This document shows, one piece after another, positions 1-7,743 of a stretch of 64,000 nt of DNA. Each line of letters opens with the position of its first letter. The first letter of the stretch is position 1. Both the position numbers and the translations under genes were made by a program. Below the pieces are notes generated by a model. It saw only the letters and a program-made list of their open reading frames with translations. It did not search any database and was not told the DNA's origin. Origin of the DNA: WLMZ01 sp039920665 (GTDB lineage Bacteria; Actinomycetota; Acidimicrobiia; Acidimicrobiales; Ilumatobacteraceae); contig JBDSDH010000027.1 in NCBI GenBank assembly GCA_039920665.1, forward strand, positions 1 to 64,000. Reading direction: 5' to 3'.

Positions 1-160
1 TGAGCAATTCAGCGATGGTGATGTCGAGATCGTTGTTGCTGATGACAGCATCGGCGACAATGGTGTAGACGTTGCGCCGACCGACTTTGTGGCGGTCGAC
101 AGCGCCGGACGACACCAGGTCCTCGACCGCACGCCACACGGTGTGCTCGGTGACGCGAGG
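1..160 (-). pseudogene. 3' part of a winged-helix regulator gene lacking its 5' end
   Basis: Read on the minus strand, this stretch gives a recognition-helix and wing segment beginning VTEHTVWRAVEDLVSSG and continuing through VGRRNVYTI. It resembles the second half of small actinobacterial MarR/ArsR-like DNA-binding proteins. The first helices that should precede it are missing: the sequence upstream is the 3' end of the RNase P RNA gene, and no ATG occurs in frame. A GTG at 139 would cut into the helix-turn-helix. The frame stays open to the window edge, so the C-terminus lies outside. It may be a decayed gene, or a real gene with a start I cannot recognise. Confidence 0.35.
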
Positions 161-181
161 GCAATGGGAGTGACGGCGAGT

Positions 182-552
182 GACGGCGAGTCGACCTGTA
201 AGCGGGATTCTGTACGCAACCAAGGTTGCGTGATGACCATCCATCTGTGCGGCCTACCCGAGGGTGCCGGATCGAAACCCGGCGGACGAGCCACCCGTAT
301 CCTCTGCTCGGCCTTGCTCCGAACGGGGTTTACCAAGCCGTGCCAGTCGCCTGACACGCTGGTGCGCTCTTACCGCACCGTTGCACCCTTACCTGTGATC
401 ACCGGAGCGATCCATCGGCGGTCTCTCTCTGTTGCACTATCCGTGAGGTCGCCCCCACCTGGCTCGCGCCAGCATTCTGCTCTGTGGAGTCCCGACTTTC
501 CTCGGCGACCACCGTGAGGAGGTCGCCGCGATCATCCGGCCGACTCGCCGTC
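182..552 (-). ncRNA. rnpB: RNase P RNA (class A)
   Basis: This is the RNA subunit of RNase P, which matures the 5' ends of tRNAs. On the minus strand the conserved core GAGGAAAGTCGGGACTCC (near 511-494) and the 3' signature ACAGAATCCCGCTTACAGG (near 213-195) are both present in the right order. The ends were set by a 12-bp P1 helix in which GACGGCGAGTCG at the 5' end pairs with CGACTCGCCGTC at the 3' end. The length of about 371 nt fits actinobacterial type A RNAs. It lies 34 bp downstream of a ferritin-like gene on the same strand. Confidence 0.93.
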
Positions 553-586
553 GACGCAAGTGTAGGCCCCGAGTCGGGCCGAGAAC

Positions 587-1630
587 TCAGGCGCAGTCGG
601 TCTGGTAGTCGTAGACGTAGGAGTTGAGGCTCGGTGTCTCGATGTTGAGCGTGAACTGATTGCCCGAACTGGGTGCACCGATCGCGAGTTGGAATGCCGA
701 GAGGATCCCGAATTGGCTCGGCACCGCGTAGTAGATCTGCGGTGCAGCGACGGTTTCGACCGCCTCGGTGCCACCCGTTCCTGCACCGGCCTCGCTTGGT
801 TGGGCGATGTTTTGGGCGGCGGTGGTGGTGGTGGCTGCGACCGTGACGACGGTAGCCCCGCCCAGGTTCGCGTTGTCGATCAGGGTGGGATTGACTCGGT
901 TGTCGGGGTTGATGACCAGCGCAAACGCAGCCGCTCGACGGGCACAGGCGTCGGCTTGCACCATCGACGCAGCGCGGTACTCGGGCTTGGAGAACACCGG
1001 TACGAGTGACTGATGGGTGGCAGCGCCGACGGACTCCATTGCGTAGACCATTGCCGTGGCATCGCGGTTCGCATTGTCAGTGGGCTGCACGTCGACTTCT
1101 TCGGCGCCCTGACGTGGGCGGCCGGTGATGCGGTCGCGCAGCGCAGTGACGACGATGCGGTCAAAGCGTGGGTTGTCACACGTCCAGACTGTGGATCCGG
1201 CCTTGACGGTGGAGGCGTCGATGGCCTTGATCGCGTCGCGGTGGGCGGCGATGAACGCATCGACCACTGTGGTCTGGTCGCTGGTCAACTTGCCCAGCTG
1301 CTTGGAGACCTCGTGGGAGCTGATGATGCTGTAGTGCAGCGACGTGAGCGTGCGGAACAGCGTGCCGTCGGTGACGATGCCGTCGGGGAGCGCTGCAGGT
1401 GCGGGAGCTTCGCCGACTCGTGCTGGCTTGGCGTCACTGGGATCCTCGACACAAGCTGCCAGGAGTGCGGCCAGCCCGATCGTGATACCGCCGACGCGGA
1501 GCATGCCGCGACGGCTCATGTGCATGTCGATGATCGAGGGATCGTCGTTGTGGGGCATGTGATTGGCCTGCATCTGATTCGCCTTGTGAGTCATCGTGTG
1601 GAACTGCTTCTGATTCATCGGCTGGGTCAC
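587..1630 (-). CDS. Ferritin-like lipoprotein with Tat-type signal
   Basis: The 347-residue product has a His/Met/Gln-rich N-terminus, twin arginines at residues 40-41, a hydrophobic stretch and a lipobox LAAC with Cys60. It should therefore be exported, probably by Tat, and lipid-anchored. The mature part is helical, with a ferritin-like four-helix pattern (residues about 90-240) and a Thr/Ala-rich linker before the C-terminal segment. No complete di-iron motif set could be assigned, so iron binding is unproven. The GTG start overlaps the stop of the upstream ferritin-like gene (GTGA), indicating translational coupling. The role is unknown; the pair probably acts outside the membrane. Confidence 0.7.
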   Translation of the reverse strand: MTQPMNQKQFHTMTHKANQMQANHMPHNDDPSIIDMHMSRRGMLRVGGITIGLAALLAACVEDPSDAKPARVGEAPAPAALPDGIVTDGTLFRTLTSLHYSIISSHEVSKQLGKLTSDQTTVVDAFIAAHRDAIKAIDASTVKAGSTVWTCDNPRFDRIVVTALRDRITGRPRQGAEEVDVQPTDNANRDATAMVYAMESVGAATHQSLVPVFSKPEYRAASMVQADACARRAAAFALVINPDNRVNPTLIDNANLGGATVVTVAATTTTAAQNIAQPSEAGAGTGGTEAVETVAAPQIYYAVPSQFGILSAFQLAIGAPSSGNQFTLNIETPSLNSYVYDYQTDCA

Positions 1631-2499
1631 GCCAGCGGGTAGTCGGCCGGTGTCAGCGGCTGTGCGTCGAAGGCGAGCCGCCCCGCGAGGTCCTCGACCC
1701 CGGAGATGGCACGCAGCAACGTCGCATTGCGAGACTCGATCACGACGATCGAGGCGATCAGCGCGGATCCGTCGACACCGACCAACTCGCCGATGAGACT
1801 GATGTGAGTCGCGACAGCAGTGTCTTCGAGCTGGGCGGCAGCAGCAGCGACTGCATCGGCCTTGCCGGCGAAGTCGCCCGAGAGAGCGTCGAAAAGCGTG
1901 GCGTTGCGCTTGTTTGCGGCATTGCGGCCGATCATCCCGGCAATCGACGTTGCGTAACCCTCGTGGGCCTCACGGATCGCCGACATGTCACGCGCGATCG
2001 ATTCATCGAAAACTTTCGCGTCGATGGCGACGTCGTACAGATCCCGAATGGCCAACTCGATGCTCTGGGCGAAGTCGAGCAGGGCGATATCTGCAGCCGT
2101 GGGCCGCTTCACCGGGGGAAGGGTGGTCGTCGGGGCAGCCCCATCCGAGCTGCCGGGCGTTGCGGCACCCGTTGGCGCCTGGGTGATCGATGTGTCGCCG
2201 CTGGGATTGGTGAGCTCGGTCGAGTTCTGGGTGCCGCCGGTGGTGATATCGCTGGCGTTGGTGGTGTCGACGTTGAACGGATTGCCATCGCTGTCGACCG
2301 TCCTTGTGTCCGGAGTCGTGCCGTCGGTGGGCGTCGTCGCGCTCGCCTTGCTGTTCAGCCATGGCAGCAGCGACGTCGCCGCACCGGCGAAACCGGCTGC
2401 GAACAGACGTCGACGTACCAGCGAGCCGCCGGACGCGGCTGACTCGGAGGCGTCGGGCTGTGCATCGGCGGGCGTGATGGCCGCTTCCTTGTTGTCCAC
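1627..2499 (-). CDS. Exported ferritin-like domain protein
   Basis: The 290-residue product starts with GTG behind an AAAGGA ribosome-binding site. Three arginines at residues 29-31 precede a hydrophobic region ending near Ala55, a Tat-type signal peptide. A long Thr/Ser/Pro/Gly linker (about residues 55-130) leads to an all-helical domain (about 134-290) of ferritin-like character. Unlike its partner it has no lipobox Cys, so it may be soluble in the periplasm-like space or wall-associated. It is the first gene of a two-gene operon with the ferritin-like lipoprotein. Function is not known; an iron or stress role is only suggested by the fold. Confidence 0.65.
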   Translation of the reverse strand: MDNKEAAITPADAQPDASESAASGGSLVRRRLFAAGFAGAATSLLPWLNSKASATTPTDGTTPDTRTVDSDGNPFNVDTTNASDITTGGTQNSTELTNPSGDTSITQAPTGAATPGSSDGAAPTTTLPPVKRPTAADIALLDFAQSIELAIRDLYDVAIDAKVFDESIARDMSAIREAHEGYATSIAGMIGRNAANKRNATLFDALSGDFAGKADAVAAAAAQLEDTAVATHISLIGELVGVDGSALIASIVVIESRNATLLRAISGVEDLAGRLAFDAQPLTPADYPLA

Positions 2500-2563
2500 G
2501 AAGACTGGGTCCTTTCGAGATGGTCACCCCCAGCTTTGACGGCGGAGGGGTTGCGCACCAACT

Positions 2564-4021
2564 TTAGAAGTCGAGCGCCGACAGGTCGGGTATCCAACGC
2601 GAGGATCGGGTGACGGCCTGCCGCCAACGATCACGGTCGAATGAGCCGTTCGGCTCGACCACGGTCGCAGGCGTCCAAGAGTCTGCCACCTCGTCGAGGC
2701 CAGACCACGTACCAACGGCGAGACCGGCAAGGTATCCGGCTCCGAGGGTGGTGGCTTCGGTCACGGGCGACACCTCGATGACCTTGGCAGTCGCGTTCGC
2801 GAGCGCCTGGATGAACGTCGGGTTTTCGCTCATGCCGCCGTCGACCCGCAGCGTCGGGATCGACAGGCCGGCGTCGACTTGGGCAGCTTCGACCAGGTCG
2901 GCGCCCCGCTGAGCGACACCTTCGAGCACTGCCCGCACGATCTGGGGCCGACCGGTACCGCGGGTGATCCCGAGCAACGTGCCGCGTGCCCCGTAATCCC
3001 AGTGAGGAGTGCCCAACCCGAGCAGGGCTGGGACGTACGAGACTCCTTCGGCATCGACGCACTGGCTGGCGATGTCGTGGCTCGCAGCCGCCGTATCGAT
3101 CAGACCCATGTCGTCACGCAACCATTCGACGTTGGTGCCGGCGGAGAGCATGATGGCTTCCACTCCGTAGTGGGCTGTTCCGCCCTGGGTCCACGCAATG
3201 ATCGGGAATGTGCCGTTGCGGCTGCGACGGTGATCGGGCGGGGGCTGCGTTCCGGTGCAGAGATCCAGCATCCCACCGGTGCCGAAGGTGACCTTGGCCA
3301 TCCCGGGACGGACGCATCCCTGGCCGACCAATGACGCCTGCTGATCGCCGGCCAAACCGCCGATCAGTGGCCCGCCGGGGAGGACCGAGGCATAGCCGAG
3401 TTCTCCCGACGAATCGACAATCCTGGGCAGCATCTCGATCGGTATGCCGAGCGCCTCGCACGCAGCGGATGACCACTCGCGTCGACCCATGTCGTACAGC
3501 CCGGTGACGGCTGCGTTGGTGTGATCGGTGATGTGCAGCGAACCCCCGGACACGATCCAGGCGATCCAACTGTCGACCGTGCCGAACAGCAGATCGCCGC
3601 TGCGGTCTGGGTCGTGGTTGGCAAGCAGCCAGGCGACCTTGGTCGCTGACTGGTTGGGGGCCAGCGCCAGACCGTGTTCGGACTTGGCGATGATGCACTC
3701 GAAGACCGTGCGCAGGTCCTGCCACCCGATTGCCGGGCCGATCGGCACGCCGGTGATCCGGTCCCAGACGATCGTGGAAGCTCGCTGGGCGGTGATTCCG
3801 AGCGATTCGATCGTCTCGCCAGAGGCTGCTGCTCGGGCGATGGTGGCGGTGGCGACGTCGAGGACCGAGCGGGCCATTGCCATGGCATCGAACTCGACCA
3901 AGCCGGGCGACGGTGTGGACGGAGCGAAAGCCTGGTGGGTGACGTGGCCGACGGCGGCGTCAGCAGACACGGTCGCAGCCCGCAGGCCACTTGTTCCGAC
4001 ATCGATGACGAGGATGCTCAT
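2564..4021 (-). CDS. FGGY-family carbohydrate kinase (glycerol kinase-like)
   Basis: A 485-residue sugar/polyol kinase of the FGGY family. It opens with the phosphate-binding segment LVIDVGTSGLRAATV and carries GITAQRASTIVWD, WQDLRT, GLAGDQQASLVGQG, the G-T-G-G loop and a C-terminal LRVDGGMSENPTFIQALAN adenosine site. The substrate is not certain: the true GlpK signature GITNQRETVVAW occurs in the other kinase (31907-33472) and is altered here. The context next to glpD and an AGPS-like flavoprotein suggests glycerol, dihydroxyacetone or a related C3 polyol. The start overlaps the preceding small membrane gene by ATGA. It is the last gene of the glpD operon. Confidence 0.85.
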   Translation of the reverse strand: MSILVIDVGTSGLRAATVSADAAVGHVTHQAFAPSTPSPGLVEFDAMAMARSVLDVATATIARAAASGETIESLGITAQRASTIVWDRITGVPIGPAIGWQDLRTVFECIIAKSEHGLALAPNQSATKVAWLLANHDPDRSGDLLFGTVDSWIAWIVSGGSLHITDHTNAAVTGLYDMGRREWSSAACEALGIPIEMLPRIVDSSGELGYASVLPGGPLIGGLAGDQQASLVGQGCVRPGMAKVTFGTGGMLDLCTGTQPPPDHRRSRNGTFPIIAWTQGGTAHYGVEAIMLSAGTNVEWLRDDMGLIDTAAASHDIASQCVDAEGVSYVPALLGLGTPHWDYGARGTLLGITRGTGRPQIVRAVLEGVAQRGADLVEAAQVDAGLSIPTLRVDGGMSENPTFIQALANATAKVIEVSPVTEATTLGAGYLAGLAVGTWSGLDEVADSWTPATVVEPNGSFDRDRWRQAVTRSSRWIPDLSALDF

Positions 4022-4413
4022 CGCCGGGGCTCGATGCCGCGCTTGGTCAGGTTGAGTCCGAGCATTCCGCCGATCATTCCGGCGAACACCGCCGAGGTGA
4101 GGTTGAAGAAGATGTTCAGCCAGTGCACGTCGGCGCCACGGATCAGGTTGACGATCACAAATACACCTTGAACCACGACGAAGGTGCCGCCTGCCGTCAC
4201 GATGCCGTGCGACAGGGGGGTGCCCCGTTGCTGACGCCAGGCGGCGACGCCGGCACCGAGCACGAACCCGAGTATCGCAGCCAACACGAGCGGCAGATTC
4301 AGTGCGCTGTCCGGATCGTCGATCACGCGAGCGGCGATCAGAAACGGTGCGGCGAACACCAACGCGACCGATGCGCCGGCCCTGAGCGCTGCGACATCCC
4401 AACGTTCGTTCAT
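4018..4413 (-). CDS. Small membrane protein, TIGR04086-like, four TM segments
   Basis: The 131-residue product has four predicted membrane helices with short loops and a basic C-terminus ending KRGIEPRR. It resembles TIGR04086-type small membrane proteins, of unknown function. Both ends overlap neighbours by ATGA (the flavoprotein stop upstream, the kinase start downstream), so it is translated as part of the glpD operon. A role in membrane attachment or polyol uptake is conceivable, but nothing in the sequence shows it. Confidence 0.65.
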   Translation of the reverse strand: MNERWDVAALRAGASVALVFAAPFLIAARVIDDPDSALNLPLVLAAILGFVLGAGVAAWRQQRGTPLSHGIVTAGGTFVVVQGVFVIVNLIRGADVHWLNIFFNLTSAVFAGMIGGMLGLNLTKRGIEPRR

Positions 4414-5954
4414 GATTTCTCCGATGGTTGATCGGCCGATGCGACGTCGGCGAACGGCGCCGGCACGTCGCCGAACCTCGTCGCCAGACCGAGCTTGCCG
4501 GGGTTGAGGATGCCGTTCGGATCCAGCGACTGCTTGAGCAGTGCCAATACGGCCATTCCCGAGCCGAGCGCCTGCTGCATGAAACGGCCACGGTTGAGTC
4601 CGACACCGTGGTGGTGCGAAAGATTGCCTCCATTGCTGAGCACGACCGGTTGACCGGCATTCCACATTGCGACATAGGTGGACTCGACTTCATCCGCCGG
4701 TGGTGTGGCCGCGAACGTGAAGTAGAGGCACGCGCCGTCGGGATAGCTGTGGCTGAGATGGGAGGTGGCCGATCGGGCGTGGGGGACCGCCAGCATCGCT
4801 TCGCGCACGGCATCGAAGATGGTCGGCAGCTGAGCCCATGGTCCCGCGATCTCCATCGTGTCGACAACGAATCCTTTGCGGGTCAGTGCCTGCAGCGCTG
4901 TGGTGTCATTGCGGTGATGGATCCAGCGTTCGAGCAGGTCATCGCTGCGTGGCTGTGCCGCGAGCTGCTCGGCCACATCGGCAACGACGGCCATCACCGC
5001 GTCGATCAGCAGCGGATCGCCCTCGTCGAGTATCAGCAGAATGCATTCGTGGCCATCGCCGCCCTGACCACGCTTGGACTCCTCCGCGTCGTAGAGGCGC
5101 AACACGGCGGGTGTCGCTCCGCGTTGGATGATCCGACGGCATGCCTCGAGTCCATCGGAGTACGAGGCGAAGCTGTAGGCAGCGCGACGTTCGGCCGGTG
5201 GAATCGGGTGCGCGATCAGCCAGACCCGGGTGACGATGCCGAGCGTTCCTTCCGACCCGATGAAGACCTGATCGAGATCGGGTCCAACGGCCGCAGCCGG
5301 GCTGCCCCCCGTGCGCACGACGCGGCCGTCAGCGAGCACGACCTCGAGCCCGACGACCATGTCTTCGATCTTCCCGTAGCGGGTGCTGTACTGACCTGCG
5401 CCGCGGCAGGCGACCCAACCCCCGACGGTCGCGATGTCGAAGCTCTGCGGATAGTGGCCGACCGACAGTTGATGCTGGTCGCGCAGCTGCGCCTCGAGGT
5501 CGGGGCCGAAGGTTCCCGGCAGAACCTCGACCACGCCGGACACTGCGTCGACCTCGACGATGCCCTGCATCGCGGTGGTGTCGAGCACCACACCGCCGTA
5601 GAGCGGGATGCTCGCCCCGCAGACACCAGAGCGACCGCCCGCAACGGTCAGTGGGATCTGAGCCGTATTGCACAGCGCCGCAACCTGGCTGACCTGGGTG
5701 GTGGTGGATGGGCGAACAACGGCGGCAGCCCGACGAGGGACCTCGCCGGCCAGCGCCCAATGCATGGTCAGCGGCCACCAGTCGCGACTCGCCTCAGCCG
5801 TACCAGCGACGGAGACATCGGTGGGGCAGATCGCGCTCAGCTGCTCGATCAGGGCCGCGTCGAGACTCGCGACCGCCCCGGCGAAATGATCGGCTGTGCC
5901 GGTCAGTTCGATCGGGGGAGTCGGCTGCATCGTGGGCGAGACCGGCATCGTCAT
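4410..5954 (-). CDS. FAD-linked oxidase, alkyl-DHAP synthase-like
   Basis: A 514-residue flavoprotein of the vanillyl-alcohol oxidase/PCMH fold. The FAD-binding half contains VVRPSTTTQVSQVAALC, the loop TVAGGRSGVCGAS and the VGHYPQSFDIATVGGWVACR segment. The C-terminal cap ends with DPNGILNPGKLG, typical of this family. The best-known relative is alkyldihydroxyacetonephosphate synthase; D-lactate and glycolate oxidases are more distant alternatives. Its start overlaps the glpD stop (ATGA), and the same pairing of glpD with an AGPS-like protein is known in mycobacteria. That supports a role in glycerol 3-phosphate/DHAP or ether-lipid chemistry, but the reaction is inferred. Confidence 0.8.
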   Translation of the reverse strand: MTMPVSPTMQPTPPIELTGTADHFAGAVASLDAALIEQLSAICPTDVSVAGTAEASRDWWPLTMHWALAGEVPRRAAAVVRPSTTTQVSQVAALCNTAQIPLTVAGGRSGVCGASIPLYGGVVLDTTAMQGIVEVDAVSGVVEVLPGTFGPDLEAQLRDQHQLSVGHYPQSFDIATVGGWVACRGAGQYSTRYGKIEDMVVGLEVVLADGRVVRTGGSPAAAVGPDLDQVFIGSEGTLGIVTRVWLIAHPIPPAERRAAYSFASYSDGLEACRRIIQRGATPAVLRLYDAEESKRGQGGDGHECILLILDEGDPLLIDAVMAVVADVAEQLAAQPRSDDLLERWIHHRNDTTALQALTRKGFVVDTMEIAGPWAQLPTIFDAVREAMLAVPHARSATSHLSHSYPDGACLYFTFAATPPADEVESTYVAMWNAGQPVVLSNGGNLSHHHGVGLNRGRFMQQALGSGMAVLALLKQSLDPNGILNPGKLGLATRFGDVPAPFADVASADQPSEKS

Positions 5955-7669
5955 GTTGGTTGATTCCTCATCGAAGAATCGTGAGTTGGAGCATTGAGGG
6001 CTGCGGCGTTGTTGGTCGAGGTCGCGAGCGCAGCACTCTCCCGAGCGCAGCTTGCGCGGTATGCATCGACCTCGGCGGTGGTGCGCTCGGCGTCCCAGCC
6101 GAGTTCAGGCGCGATCAGATCAGCAACTGCTGCTGCGTCGGCAACGGTGGCTTCGCGGTCGAACAGGCGGGCCCGGGTTCGGCGGGTGAGCACGTCGTCG
6201 AGCGTGGTGGCCATCTCGGATCGGACCGCGTAGATCGCTTCGGCCCGCACGTACGCGAGACCGGCAACAAGCGGATCGCCGAGCGCTGGGTCCTGGTCGA
6301 TGAGCCGCCTGATGTCGGCGGCAGCGGTACCGAACCGCAGTGCGAGGTGGGTATCGGGCGATCCCGGCGAGGGATCGCGAAAGCCCGACGCGCCGATCAG
6401 CTTGAATCGCTTGGTCCGACACTTCGCCGATCGGCCGAGTCGGCCGATCACCTCGTCGACCGTGTCCTCGGCCATTTCGCGATAGGTGGTCAACTTGCCG
6501 CCGGCGACGCTGATGACGCCCGACGGATTGGTGGTGATGCTGTGTCGACGGGACAGATCGGCGGTCCGGCCGGTGGGAGCTGACTTCACGAGTGGTCGCA
6601 GACCGGCCCAGACGCCGGTGACGTCGTGCGCCGTGATCCCGGTGGTGACAGATGAGTTGAGCGCACGCAGGACGTAGTCGAGATCGTCCTTGGTGCACTG
6701 CGGATCGTCGACGTCGCCATCGAAGTCGGTGTCGGTGGTGCCGACGTAGGTGTGCTGATAGGTGCCGTCCGGCAGGGGGCCCCACGGCACGACGAACAAG
6801 CTGCGCTTGTCCTTCGGCACCGGGATCACCACCGCGATGTCATTGCGAACCTTGGCCCACGGCACCGTGATGTGTACGCCTTTGGCCGGCCGAATCGAGT
6901 CGGGATGTTCTGCTTCGGCCAGCGATCGCACGTCGTCGACCCACACTCCAGCGGCGTTGACGACAACCGAGGCCCGAATCGTGATCGATCGCCCGCCGGC
7001 GTCGACTTCGACCGAGTTGGCCCGACCACTCCCGTCCATTCCGATACCCACGACCCGGCAGCGATTGGCGACAGCCGCCCCCTCTTGGGCTGCGGTGCGG
7101 GCCACGGTCAGACACAACCGGGCATCGTCGGCCGTCGCGTCGTAGTACAGGTAGGCCGAGGCGAGCCGCTCCTTCGGCATCGTCGGCAGATGCTCGAAGG
7201 CTGCATCGCGCTTGAGCCGCCGATGGATCTTGCCGATCCGCCACCCGCCGGTGAGGTCATACATCCACATCGACGAGCCGAGCAGGCGGGCGATCTTGCG
7301 CGAGACGACGCCGTCCTTGGTCAGGATGGGAATCATGAACGGCAGCACCTTGACGAGATGCGGTGCGTTCTTACGCAGCCGTTGGCGCTCGTGCAATGCC
7401 TCGTAGACCAACCGCACTTCGCCCTGTTGCAAATAGCGGAGGCCGCCATGCACCAGCTTTGAACTCTTCGACGATGTGCCGGATGCGAAGTCGTCGCGCT
7501 CGACGAGGGCGGTCTTGAGCCCGCGGGTTGCGGCATCGAGCGCAACACCCACACCGGTGATGCCACCGCCGATCACGACGACGTCGAACGTCTCGTCGGC
7601 CAGACGTTGCAACATCCGTTCTCGGTCGAACGTCGGATCGGTGGTGGCCGCGAAGGAGCTGGTGGTCAT
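5951..7669 (-). CDS. glpD: Glycerol-3-phosphate dehydrogenase (FAD-dependent)
   Basis: A 572-residue membrane-associated flavoenzyme oxidising sn-glycerol 3-phosphate to dihydroxyacetone phosphate. The dinucleotide-binding fold FDVVVIGGGITGVGVALDA lies near residue 25. It is followed by ASGTSSKSSKLVHGGLRYL, VVNAAGVWVDD and the C-terminal VISVAGGKLTTYREMAED motif, then the family's helical cap. The ATG at 7669 was chosen because a TAGGAT box lies 8 nt upstream, fitting a leaderless mRNA, and because it starts just before the FAD fold; a longer upstream reading frame is not needed. It is the first gene of a four-gene operon and diverges from the GlpC-like gene across 74 bp. Confidence 0.93.
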   Translation of the reverse strand: MTTSSFAATTDPTFDRERMLQRLADETFDVVVIGGGITGVGVALDAATRGLKTALVERDDFASGTSSKSSKLVHGGLRYLQQGEVRLVYEALHERQRLRKNAPHLVKVLPFMIPILTKDGVVSRKIARLLGSSMWMYDLTGGWRIGKIHRRLKRDAAFEHLPTMPKERLASAYLYYDATADDARLCLTVARTAAQEGAAVANRCRVVGIGMDGSGRANSVEVDAGGRSITIRASVVVNAAGVWVDDVRSLAEAEHPDSIRPAKGVHITVPWAKVRNDIAVVIPVPKDKRSLFVVPWGPLPDGTYQHTYVGTTDTDFDGDVDDPQCTKDDLDYVLRALNSSVTTGITAHDVTGVWAGLRPLVKSAPTGRTADLSRRHSITTNPSGVISVAGGKLTTYREMAEDTVDEVIGRLGRSAKCRTKRFKLIGASGFRDPSPGSPDTHLALRFGTAAADIRRLIDQDPALGDPLVAGLAYVRAEAIYAVRSEMATTLDDVLTRRTRARLFDREATVADAAAVADLIAPELGWDAERTTAEVDAYRASCARESAALATSTNNAAALNAPTHDSSMRNQPT

Positions 7670-7677
7670 CGGCTGCG

Positions 7678-7683
7678 ATCCTA
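7678..7683 (-). promoter_or_regulatory. -10 box of glpD, leaderless type
   Basis: The minus-strand hexamer TAGGAT ends 8 nt before the glpD ATG. Transcription would start at or next to the start codon. Confidence 0.45.
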
Positions 7684-7743
7684 CTGGCGAGCGCTCCCGG
7701 TGATCTCGGTTGCACGACCTGTGCAGTACCGTCGCAGGCGACG

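Noticed and set aside
4428..5963. 511-codon plus-strand open frame opposite the FAD-linked oxidase
   Set aside because: High-GC DNA leaves long antisense frames open. The minus-strand protein has clear FAD motifs, while the plus-strand product is Arg/His/Gly-rich with no domain.
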